A stretch of 11,063 nucleotides of DNA. Origin: Saccoglossus kowalevskii (lineage: Eukaryota; Hemichordata; Enteropneusta; Harrimaniidae). Positions 1-8,835 of this stretch are shown in pieces (position 1 is the first letter of the stretch; every line of letters starts with the position of its first letter). The stretch covers positions 103,869 through 114,931 of the forward strand of contig NW_003147280.1 of NCBI RefSeq assembly GCF_000003605.2. The letters are read 5' to 3'. Both the position numbers and the translations under genes were made by a program. Under the pieces are notes generated by a model, which was not told the DNA's origin, did not search any database, and was given only the letters and a program-made list of their open reading frames with translations.

Positions 1-335
1 AAACTGAGACACTCCCTATGCCAGTTCAGAATCTCTGATCACAAACTTCATATTGAAACTGGCAGGCATTGCAAAACTCCAAGGAATGAAAGAGCCTGTG
101 ATAAAAAGCAAATTGAAGATGAAATACATTTCCTTATGCACTGTAGTCTTTACAATACACACAGAAAAAAAAAATTGAATTATTCAAGTACTGTAAGGAA
201 ATTATACTAACTTTTAGTAAGTTAAATGAACAGGAAAAATTCAAGGCAATTATGAAATATTGTTCAGGAATAAGAACTACACAATATATACAAAAATGTA
301 TGCAAATGAGATGTGAGCAACTCCACCAAAATTAA
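1..335 (+). pseudogene. C-terminal fragment of LINE reverse transcriptase ORF, frameshifted
   Basis: Frame 1 gives KLRHSLCQFRISDHKLHIE, then GRHCKTPRNERAC, then IEDEIHFLMHCSLYN. This is the familiar tail of LINE ORF2-type proteins: KLRxSxHxLxIExGR, a Cys-containing segment, then IEDExHFLxxCxxY. The coding frame breaks at a run of ten A (165-174). It resumes in another frame as ELFKYCKEI, then KLNEQEKFKAIMKYC, and stops at TAA 333-335. The segment before IEDE has one cysteine (ACDKK) where related proteins usually have a CxxC pair, so the putative zinc-binding site is also damaged. A one-base slip in the A run explains the frame change. This copy is very unlikely to be active. The polymerase domain itself is upstream and not visible. 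Confidence 0.75.
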
Positions 336-642
336 GAATATTCTTTCCACCATAATTATGACTCTAATGTGATTTTTTTTTTTTTTTACCTTAACAATAT
401 TAGCTAGTATATTGTATTGTATTTATTGTACCGTATAAGTTTATTATGATCTTTTGCGTGTTTGTAATATTATTTTAGCTTTATTTAGCATTCTGTGTAG
501 TTGATTAACTTTACTGTATCTTAGTGTAGTTTAGTTTAGTTTATTTAATCTTATTCTATTTTATTTTATCTTTATTTTTATTGTTATATGACCATAGAAC
601 AACTCGCTGTAGTTCGTTTTAGTGTTGAATAAATAATTAACA
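1..642 (+). mobile_element. 3' end of a non-LTR (LINE-type) retrotransposon, 5' part outside the window
   Basis: Frame 1 from the first base reads as the C-terminal tail of a LINE reverse-transcriptase polyprotein (see the pseudogene entry). It is followed by an AT-rich non-coding 3' region with a T15 run at 373-387, TTTAG/TTTAT-type low-complexity sequence around 520-583, and an AATAAA at 628-633 just before the apparent 3' end near 640. The element runs in the same direction as VASH and sits in the intron before the exon at 732, ending only about 90 bases from that exon. The exact 3' boundary and any target-site duplication cannot be fixed because the 5' end is missing. The clade is uncertain; the tail resembles those of CR1/jockey-like elements of invertebrates. 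Confidence 0.75.
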
Positions 643-731
643 AATGTACCCCTTCATCTATTGCTTCTTTGTTCAGCACAGTTAGCTGTGTTATTTTATT
701 TATCACTTTTCTTAACATAACCTTTCTACAG

Positions 732-903
732 TCATTTAACCAATGGGATAGCCGGTTTAGAAAGATTTACTATTAGTTTTAAAACTCAGTTTTCTGGGAA
801 TTACCATCGACATGTGGTACTTGGCGTTTACTATGGCGGTAGATATGGAGCATTGGGGATGAGTAGAAGAGATGACTTGATGTATAAATCTCTTGTATTC
901 AAG
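732..903 (+). CDS. VASH: VASH exon a (active-site His and Ser)
   Basis: The acceptor is CTTTCTACAG ending at 731 and the donor is AAG|GTAATG at 904. The first base completes a codon from the upstream exon; 57 codons follow, and the exon ends on a codon boundary. It encodes HLTNGIAGLERF, the NYHRH histidine segment and GMSRR. The Arg beside the His and the Arg after the Ser (human R203 and R222, implicated in binding the acidic tubulin tail) are both kept. This is the most conserved stretch in the window. Confidence 0.94.
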
Positions 904-3789
904 GTAATGTATTTTCACTCACACTGTATACTGTGCATGAACTCCACTAGAGTATGGTATTTTCAATCTCAAGTTAGCTTTGTAAAAAGCTAGTTTGTTG
1001 AACTGTCACTGATTGGTTCATTGAGAAGCCAAATGTCTTACTAGTAACCAATCACATAATCCATGCTTATACATGTAAATTATACATCAGACGAGATTCA
1101 TTTTGAACACACCTGGTGTAATAACTTTTTCACTTTATAACACTGGTAATAATAATTTTGTGTGTTTTTTCCCCAGAGCTTAACAGATTTACTAATTGAT
1201 TTTGAAGACTCATATAAAAGATGTAAGTTTCAGTATGTAATATCGTATACTTCTTGTACAATATATTTTTTTCTAATTTTAATAAATATCCTCTTTTCTA
1301 TATGGACATGACTTTTTGTAAGTAAAATATTCCATCTAGTGCAATACTGTAATTTTGTCTTCCTAAACTACAGTATTTCTTGGAGGTTGTAAGACTCCCA
1401 TGAGCCTTTTGGGTATTCAGACAAGTGACTGCAGAGATTCAATGCAATCAGATCTATACATTACTTCTGATCAGTGTGTCCTCTAAGCTGATATGATATG
1501 CCACTGCATGACACGCACAGATTTGCTGTGATGCAACTAGATGTGTTAATTCACTGGGGTGTCATTGACACAATAAAATATTGTACATTAATATAGTGAT
1601 TTCAAAAAAACAATCTTACTATAATTGCATAATTGGTAACCAACAAGCTGAATAAACTTGATTTTGGGTGATTTAATCAAAATCAATCTTGTAACAGTGC
1701 ACACTGCTTATAAAAATCCAACTTGGGCAAACTCAGTTTAATAATGAATAGGTACACATGTGGCCATCTTGGCAGCGAAAGTTCAGACAAGAAATAGACA
1801 GACTCACAACATTTATTGTTCAAGGTGTGAATTTCACATGAATGAGTTTGTTTATGTAACTATTACAAATGTAGCATGCATTAGAGAGTATGAGCCATTG
1901 CTAATCTGTCTATTAGTTTTCTGAGAGAAAAGTGGTTCTGATTTGGACATATTAAAGTTTAGAGTACAGCAAAAATACACTGTCTTTTTATGTCTTTTTC
2001 CTTTCAAAACTGTGTCAATACCCTGATAGGTTATACCAGGTAATGCTAAATGTATGTGTAGAAACTTTTTTTTAATTTAACCTTCATGATTCATTTCTTT
2101 TTGTTTATTTCACAAAGATTGGCATACTGTTAAAAAATGCAAAGTTGGATTACCAGTGTCACATGACCCCCATAGTTATGAACAAATACACTGGAAGGTA
2201 AGTGCCCAATTATTATATTTATTGAAATTAAAATGTCTATAATGACTGTCAATCTGTATTTTGTTTTGCATAACTGTCTGTAATTAGCATAGTGTATTTA
2301 CACATTTATGGAATATACATGTAGTTATTATGCAACATGTGTACACAAGTCTGCCCGGGTCTATACAAATGTTTTAAAATCAGAACACAAATATTTGGTG
2401 CAAACAAATATGTTCAGAAAAAGATGGTTTCAATGGCATATCAAAGTTCATAGCTAGTCAAGTAATACTCACTGAAATAGCCCGTCAAATCTCTATATCT
2501 CACTATTAAAAAGGTCAATTTTTGAATAGAAGTTACAAAAACTCTCACAACTTTGTATTGTATGATTCAAATTTTGATATGTACATGCATGAGCTGGTGA
2601 ATCTACTCAGATGAGTCTATAAGTCACTAACATAATCTGGTTATAAAATACATATATATATATTACTTAGTGATCAGCTAAATACAATTTGTACGTAGTA
2701 TAAAAGTCTTCACTAGACTGACCCAGCCATGGCAATTTTATAATTTTCTTTCTTAAAGTGTGGTCAAATGCGAAATTATCATGACTGGTCAATTCTGCAG
2801 CATATCTATTGCTATTACTTATTCATGATATCCAGTGACGCTATGAAACCCGGGAGTAGAACACTTACATTAGCATATTTATCACCACAAAAACGTGTCG
2901 ACAACTATAGAGGGCGCAGTAGAACACACCAGTCACAGTAATTTTGCGTCAATACGGAAGATTCTACAAACTTGTTTTAGAAGATTTAGCATTTAAAACA
3001 ATAACTTTGCCATGACTGGGCCAGTCTAGGTCTTTACATTAGATGTAATGTAATGAAGTGACGTGATGCTTTCATGTTTCTGTTGGTTATCATTTACAGT
3101 ACCTCTCGTTAAATATGAATAAACTATCTAAAGATGATTTAAGAAAAGAAGTTGACAGACATGCTAAAGACATGCGAAGCCGGGTAAGTAAACAATATCC
3201 ACATAAATCTGTTATTTTTAACATGAACATAAAAACCTAATTTTGATGAAAACAAAAATCCTTTCTTGTAATTAAAAACAAAATGTCATGTGTTTACATA
3301 AATAACAGAGATGTGTTTATGGTCAAAATAAGGCATATTTTCTATGATCCAGTAAACAATATATCCACTTCCAATGGAGCCAGTACAGTATATAATTGGT
3401 TTTCAAACTCTTACTGCATCACTAGTTGAGTATGTATCTAATAACCACCACAGTAACTAGTGTTGACAACTCGTAACTATTAACAACTCACTATTTAAGA
3501 TTACATTTTAATGTAAACTCATTTCCTATTTTTAACATCCCTTGTTTTTATTATGTATTTGTAGTTCAAGCAAGCTACTCAAGTGAAGGAACTCAAAGCG
3601 CCATTATCACCACGAAAGGAGTCCATTACAGGGAAATCACCACGGAAAGATTTGATCCATTCCACTCCACGCAAAGCTCCCAGTATACCTCCACTTGCTG
3701 CATCATCTTCTGTAGAGTCAGATAGTGATAAAAGTCCTATCGTTGCTAGGAAACAATTTACTCATGCAGAGTATCAAATCAGGATTTAA
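732..3789 (+). CDS. VASH: Vasohibin, tubulin tyrosine carboxypeptidase, C-terminal half (5 exons)
   Basis: Vasohibins are cytosolic transglutaminase-fold cysteine proteases that, with the small chaperone SVBP, cleave the C-terminal tyrosine from alpha-tubulin and so produce detyrosinated microtubules. Exons 732-903, 1177-1222, 2118-2197, 3100-3183 and 3565-3789 join in frame into about 201 residues that follow human VASH1 from about residue 179 to the end. Visible landmarks in order: HLTNG, ERFTISFKTQFSGNYHRH with the active-site His (human H204), GRYGALGMSRRDDLMYK with the Ser discussed as third triad member (human S221), WHTVKKCK, SHDPHSYEQIHWK, DDLRKEVDRHAKDMR, a basic disordered tail, and C-terminal YQIRI (human YQIRV). 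The catalytic Cys (human C169), the SVBP-binding part and the start codon lie upstream. Most invertebrates have one gene equally related to vertebrate VASH1 and VASH2. No disabling change is seen, so the gene looks functional. Confidence 0.94.
1177..1222 (+). CDS. VASH: VASH exon b, 46-nt small exon
   Basis: A strong acceptor (T-run then CCCCAG, ending 1176) and a consensus donor GTAAGT at 1223 bound an exon of only 46 nt. It starts on a codon boundary and ends after one base of a codon. It encodes SLTDLLIDFEDSYKR, matching human TLSELVLDFEAAYGR. Skipping it would shift the frame. Confidence 0.9.
2118..2197 (+). CDS. VASH: VASH exon c
   Basis: The acceptor is TTTATTTCACAAAG (AAG rather than the usual CAG) ending at 2117; the donor is AAG|GTAAGT at 2198. 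The two first bases complete a Tyr codon with the T from exon b, where human VASH1 has Cys (GRCWH). Then 26 codons read WHTVKKCKVGLPVSHDPHSY and EQIHWK, matching the human SVSHDPHSVEQIEWK segment. Confidence 0.92.
2716..3026. mobile_element. MITE-like element with 23-bp inverted ends, inside a VASH intron
   Basis: The arm 2713-2735 (begins CTAGACTGACCC, ends CATGGCAA) is the reverse complement of 3007-3029 except for two positions. If the duplicated TA at 2714-2715 and 3027-3028 is the target site, the element is 311 bp and starts GACTG. It has no coding capacity. Such a size, TIRs and a TA target point to a non-autonomous Tc1/mariner-like DNA transposon; that assignment is inference. It lies in the intron between exons c and d. 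Confidence 0.6.
3100..3183 (+). CDS. VASH: VASH exon d
   Basis: The acceptor is TTATCATTTACAG ending at 3099 and the donor is CGG|GTAAGT at 3184. Exactly 28 codons, phase 0 at both ends, read YLSLNMNKLSKDDLRKEVDR then HAKDMRSR. This matches the human helix HSVLDVERLGRDDFRKELER-HARDMR. Because it is symmetric, this exon could be skipped without a frameshift; the sequence alone does not say whether that happens. Confidence 0.92.
3565..3789 (+). CDS. VASH: VASH terminal coding exon (basic tail, stop)
   Basis: The acceptor is TTATGTATTTGTAG ending at 3564. The reading frame gives 74 residues and TAA at 3787-3789. The tail is rich in Lys, Ser and Pro, with three [ST]PRK motifs (LSPRK, KSPRK, STPRK), then a serine-rich stretch with acidic residues (SSSVESDSDKS), and ends in AEYQIRI. 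In human VASH1 the tail is also basic, Ser/Pro-rich and ends YQIRV, and this disordered region helps microtubule contact. The residues between KDMR and the final pentapeptide are poorly conserved, as expected for the family. Confidence 0.9.
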   Translation, partial: FKQATQVKELKAPLSPRKESITGKSPRKDLIHSTPRKAPSIPPLAASSSVESDSDKSPIVARKQFTHAEYQIRI

Positions 3790-4845
3790 ATTCTATTTTT
3801 TTTAATTAAAAACTATGCAAAATATTTGTACAGTTACCGGTATGTGTGGGTGACTTTTATTTGACCTGCATCAGTATGCACTAATTGCTTTCACAGCAAT
3901 CAGGTGATATTGTAATGGATCTATGCAAATGAATGTAAATGTGGTAAAAAAACTTTATAAACCTTTTATGCAATTATTTGGAGAAATCAGCCATCCTTTG
4001 GAAATCCCTCCATCCCCAATTAAAGAGTTTTTTGAGGTGAATTTAAACTGAAATAATTATACTGAGGGGAAACTGCAGCATTTTAATTTTTACAATTGCG
4101 AGATTATCCTCGTACTATTGTGTACAAGTGTAATTTATGTTGTATCACTATTAGGGGTAAGTCGATTGTATAACAATGCAACGATTTCACTGACACTAGT
4201 GATGCATGTAAGACAACATTTTAGCCATTATAATAATTTGGTGCACCTCCAGTATCATTTTGTTTTTTACTTGACCTGAAATTGAGCTTGAAAAGGTTGG
4301 ATCAACAGTTACCGGTATTCATCACCCACAATTTGTTTGATGTAGAGTACATGTGGCTCTATTTTTAAGAAAGTTTGCTTTTATTTTTTAATTGTAGGTA
4401 ACTGGTAGTATTTATAAAAAACATGGATTTACATTGTGAATTTGTTCAACTAGATTACATGACTACTGTGGAAAATATGCAGAATTACAGTCTCTCTATT
4501 TTAGAAGGACTATGACAGAATCTTTTCTGCTTGGCTGTTAAATTTCTATGTATTAATTTTCATGAAATTCAAAATGAGTACCGTAGTTCATCATTAACTG
4601 TAAGAATAATTCACCTTCATACCTCAATCAACAATTTTCCCTTGTGCTTATCATTATAAACTGCACCATCACGTTTTATTAGCTTGGCAGCCAAAGTTCC
4701 TGCTTTAACTGCTTTAGTCTAATCATGCAATCAATTTAGAATCTTACATTTAATAGCAATCAATGAGATTACAGAAGAATTCAATGTTTTGTATATATAG
4801 AAAAGTGCAATGTGTTAATAAAATAAGGGATTGAGAACTGCATCC
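3790..4845 (+). other. VASH: Probable VASH 3' UTR
   Basis: The AT-rich stretch after the VASH stop has no coding signal. It ends near the first well-formed poly(A) signal, AATAAA at 4817-4822, so a 3' UTR of roughly 1.05 kb is inferred. An ATTAAA at 3805-3810, just 16 bases after the stop, is close enough to be an alternative early signal but lacks a clear GU-rich partner. It contains two copies of the 14-mer ACAGTTACCGGTAT (near 3831 and 4306). Confidence 0.5.
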
Positions 4846-4860
4846 TGGTTTGTTGTATCT
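4817..4860 (+). terminator. Candidate VASH polyadenylation site
   Basis: The hexamer AATAAA at 4817-4822 is followed about 30 bases later by a GT-rich stretch (TGGTTTGTTGT), the usual downstream element. Cleavage would fall near 4840. Transcript ends are not visible in genomic sequence, so this is a prediction. Confidence 0.5.
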
Positions 4861-7523
4861 ACACATCTCAGTATACACATGTGTATGAATTTTGAAACAA
4901 ATTCAAACATTGTTTTAGGAGAACCGTTGTATTTTCATCATATCCCTATTCAATTACAGTTTCTCTGCTTTGTGTTCAAGTAATTGAGAAGTTACTGATA
5001 CTTTTGACTGGTACAGCTAGACTGTACCAAGGGTACACAAATTGTAATTTTTTCCATTTGGTAGCCCAGCCATAATGTACTCCAGGATGTGTTTTGTAAG
5101 TTTGAGCTGTGTAGTAATGACCATATATGAAAAAATATTCATTACATGTATAAGGACAAAATCACAAATCTGTCAGGGCACATGTAATGTAATTTATATA
5201 AGTATTAAAGGCCACTACCGGTAGTCAAAATTTGGATCATTAGAGTAATAAATGAGAACATACAGCGCATTATAATATAGATAAATTAGACAGTCAGAGC
5301 ATTTCAGATCTTAATTTCATAGCAAAGAAAATGGATTGTTTATTGTAAAGAAGTATACAAAATTTATTCATAACAGGAGGGTTAAAGTAATATTTTGCAA
5401 TGCGTCTCTCAAGTTGTAATTAATTGTACATTCAAGCAAAAAGTGAAATTTATCTTCTACAAATTTTAACGCGACATATAGGTCAGCCTGATAGGTCACA
5501 TATTTTATTTGTCCATCTGCTGACCACTACTACTATATTGAAAATGTGTACAGAAACTTATAAAGCTGACCCAAATACTGTTTCACCCATTAATGTTAAA
5601 TGTTTTTTTAAATGTTTCATATATTTCCCAGAGCTGCTCACATTGCTGTGGCATATTTGTGTGTCAATATCCATGCATCTTGTTTCAAACAAAAACAATT
5701 GAATCAATCACTTTTTTGATGAAAAAAAAACAATGTTCTGGTTACTACAAATTTTCTAAAAATATTTAGTTTCTTTTAGCCGATGCTAATTGTGGGAATT
5801 GTATTACTCATATGTGACCCAAAGATTGCAGTTTCCAACACTGCAGTCCTTTTATTTATGAAATACTGGCTAGTCTAGAATCCAACCATTTCAAAAATAA
5901 TCTGATTAAAATCTTATGTATTGTACATCATGAATTTTATTTCATTTTATATATTTGCTTTTATTTTGAATTCCGTGTCTTCACTGATTGGCTGTCTTCA
6001 TGACTTGAGAACAATGCCATGGCTTGCCCACAACACTTCTGAATTACTAATCTATTATTCATTTATTTGTCAAAGTCTTGATATCATATTATGTGAGAGT
6101 TGTTGCATTAAATTATGGAAAAATGCTCCTTCCTTTGAAATGAATAAATTTTGTTAGGGCACGTACTAGTAATGCAATGGTATTCTTGGTTTAGAAAAAC
6201 TGAACAAAATTGAACAAGAAATTAACCCAAAATATCACCACCATAAACAAATTTGAGAGAAAACTATCCAAACATTTCTCCAACATTTTTTGTTTGCTAC
6301 ATAGATCAAAAACATTGGTCTTCTGTTTTGTTTTCACAAATGTCTTGGTGCTATTGTCAGTACTATAGAATAAAGGGTATATGTTCTATGCAAAGTCGCG
6401 TAAATGGAGGCAATTTTTTGTGAGTGTTTATCATTTCTAAAAGGAATATTTCCTGCTAAACTGCGGTAACCAACCACTGGCCAGCATGGCCACAGTCACT
6501 TGTAACGTAAAGAAATATACGACTTCTATCAAACATCCAGATATTGCCAGCTTCCCTGTGTCAAAGGAACGGACATACAACCAATCACATCCCCGATATC
6601 ACTGTTGGAATTACCTTTTTGTGATAACAATTATTTAGTAAAAATCTCACAAGTCGTTTGCTGCAGTGTTCGTATTCAAAAAAAGACGCCTATCTACTCA
6701 CCACTTAATCATAAAATTGTTCCAGATATGGTAAAATACATTCTGAAAGGGTAGAATGTTACATCACAAAACATTTTTATTCGAAAATAAAACACAAATA
6801 CATTATTTTACAGATTATACTAGTACCTTCGCGGTAAGTAGCTTTCGCGGTAAGTGGCTTTCGTATTGGGTGGGTCTCGCTGGGAGTAGGGCTTTGTCAT
6901 AGTAACTGGTCCTTTCATCGTTGTTGAGAATTAAAGTTTTATGTTTCTTTAACAACTTGTGCTATTCTGGGAATACCATCCTTAGAAGCTATTAATCTGG
7001 CAGGAGTTCCAAAATAAAACCCATGCTCTGATAATGCCCATAGTTTCAAAAACCAATAAACATTATCATTATGATCTTAATGATGTTGCAAAGGATAGTT
7101 GAAAATTAATCCCCATAACCGTTTTCCAATATGGATAAATTATAGTACGTAACAAATATATAACTCAGTCTCAACAATGAAATAAAGAAATGTATATATA
7201 TATATTTACATTATTACTAATGCATTGCAATAAAACTAATTAAATTGAAAGAAATTGCAATATAAAATATTCCGTCAGTAACACTTCTCAAGGGTGTATT
7301 TCACGGTCAGTATTATTTACAAAAATATTTGTTTATAATTTTATAAATTGGCTTGGCAATTCCCACCCCAATTAGATATGTGTACATATTTTAATAAATA
7401 AAATTAAAGATACACTAACAAAAATGAAATATTAATTATTAGCTATCCGCTCTACTAGGATTGCCCTTATAATCACTTTTGTCATTTTGTGTGTGAGATT
7501 TCCAGTGTTTTCACATATTATTT
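4861..7523. other. AT-rich intergenic stretch without a convincing gene
   Basis: Open frames here are short, lack family signatures and start at non-ATG or unremarkable codons. Visible elements are the palindrome CTACCGGTAG at 5215-5224, a further AATAAA at 6369-6374, a 50-codon ATG frame at 6486-6638, a 16-bp tandem repeat at 6828-6863, and an AT microsatellite around 7193-7205. Confidence 0.5.
6828..6863. repeat. 16-bp tandem repeat, two copies and a partial third
   Basis: TTCGCGGTAAGTAGCT (6828-6843) is followed directly by TTCGCGGTAAGTGGCT (6844-6859) and then TTCG. The copies differ at one base. Each contains a consensus splice-donor-like GTAAGT. No function is evident. Confidence 0.8.
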
Positions 7524-7964
7524 CTTCTGTGATTTTTTGGCTTGGCCGATTTCACTCAAACTTGGCAGGTAGGTCACACCTTCATCCGAGTTGGCCCACC
7601 GTGGCAATAGCAACAGCCAAAAAATTGTTTTTTTTGGATAGCTTCACGCTAAATGTATCTCCTCTTACAAATTTGTGATAAAATACCTCAGACATAGCTC
7701 ATTCTACTCAGATTGAGTGTGGGGTAACTTTTCACCAGCAACGGCTTTTAACTCCTGTGATTTTTTTGGCTCAGCTGATTTTGTTCATACTTCACAGGTA
7801 GGTTGTACCGTCACTAATTGGAAATCAAATAAAGCTTAGAAAGAACTCCCGTGTGCTGAGAGTATTGAAGACACATTAAAAATTAATTCAAAATTACTTC
7901 TCCTTGAGATATTGATGGAATAGCTGAAAACTAATTATGTAAATCAGGTAACTGATATGACCAG

Positions 7965-8760
7965 ATTTGAGTGTAAAACTAATAAGGCCTGCGTAATGTA
8001 ATATCTATGTACCAAGTTTCATTGAAATGTGATTTGAACAAAAAAACTATGAATTATTATTAGAGAATTAATATGCACAAATTTCAACCCAAAATTAATC
8101 GGGCCTGTCTATTGTCCTAAAGCATTTATGTACCAAATTTTATTCAAATGTAGAATAATTATTTTAATTAGGTGATTAATAAACATAAATATTTACCAAA
8201 AACTAATTTGGTCTCTGCTTAGTCCTAGGTTCATTGAAATGTGATGATGAATACTCTTTAAAAGTTTCATTAAAATCCAATTAGTTGTTCTTTATATATC
8301 AGTGGAACATTCATGGGAAAAAAATAACTACTGGTAATTATGCAAATTATGCACAGCCATTAAGTAACTATGTACAAAGTTTCATTGAAATCAGGTCTGT
8401 GCAGTGTCCCATGACATATATGTACCAAGTTTTATTGAAATGTGATGATTAGTACTTGAATAATCATTATGCAAATTAGGTAATTAATATTGCACAGATT
8501 TTTACCCAAAACTAATCAAATCTGCACATTAGTTCAGAGCATCTATGTGCCAAGCTTAATCAAAATCCAATGAGTGGTTCTTTAGATATCAGTGAAACAG
8601 TCATGGAACAGCTAAAAATCAGCTAATTATCATGCAAATTAGGTAATTAATATGCATGGCTTTTTACCAAAACCTAATCAAATCTGCGCATTGGCCCAGA
8701 GCATCTATGCACCAAGTTTCATCAAAAACTGATGTATGGTTCTTGAGATAGCAGTGGAAC
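7965..8760. repeat. Degenerate tandem array with recurrent CTATGTACCAAGTTTCATTG module
   Basis: The module around TATGTACCAAGTTTCATTGA appears in degenerate form near 8003, 8121, 8222, 8260, 8366, 8415, 8541 and 8701. It alternates with ATGCAAATTAGGTAATTAAT and with TTTTTACCAAAACCTAATCA-type segments. The last two full units are about 162 bp apart (AATCAAATCTG at 8514 and 8676); earlier units are shortened and diverged. The array has the look of an internally repeated non-autonomous element. Confidence 0.75.
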
Positions 8761-8795
8761 AGACACACACACATAGACACACAGACAGACACACT
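8761..8795. repeat. CA/CAGA-rich microsatellite
   Basis: Runs of ACAC interrupted by ATAG and ACAG units close the tandem array on its right side, directly before the terminal hairpin. Such tracts at a fixed place beside a repeat are usually part of the element. Confidence 0.8.
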
Positions 8796-8805
8796 AACTG
8801 CAAAG

Positions 8806-8835
8806 ACTCCCTTTTTGTGCTTCGCACACAGGAGT
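8806..8835. repeat. Hairpin at the right end of the array
   Basis: ACTCC pairs with GGAGT, and GTGC with GCAC around a short TTC loop (core GTGCTTCGCAC), with imperfect pairing between. A diverged echo of the same motif, AACTCCCGTGTGC, lies near the left end of the insertion at about 7844. This suggests a structured terminus of a mobile element. Confidence 0.6.

Noticed and set aside
5424-5702. 92-codon open frame on the + strand
   Set aside because: It begins at a non-ATG codon, has low-complexity Leu/Thr/Phe-rich composition typical of AT-rich DNA, and shows no motif or flanking splice context.
5921-6157. 78-codon open frame on the + strand
   Set aside because: The composition follows AT-rich sequence (Ile, Phe, Ser, Leu), with no recognisable domain and no start context.
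7487-7678. 63-codon open frame on the + strand
   Set aside because: It lies across the A-B repeat unit, whose other copy is interrupted and not open; the frame is a by-product of the repeat.
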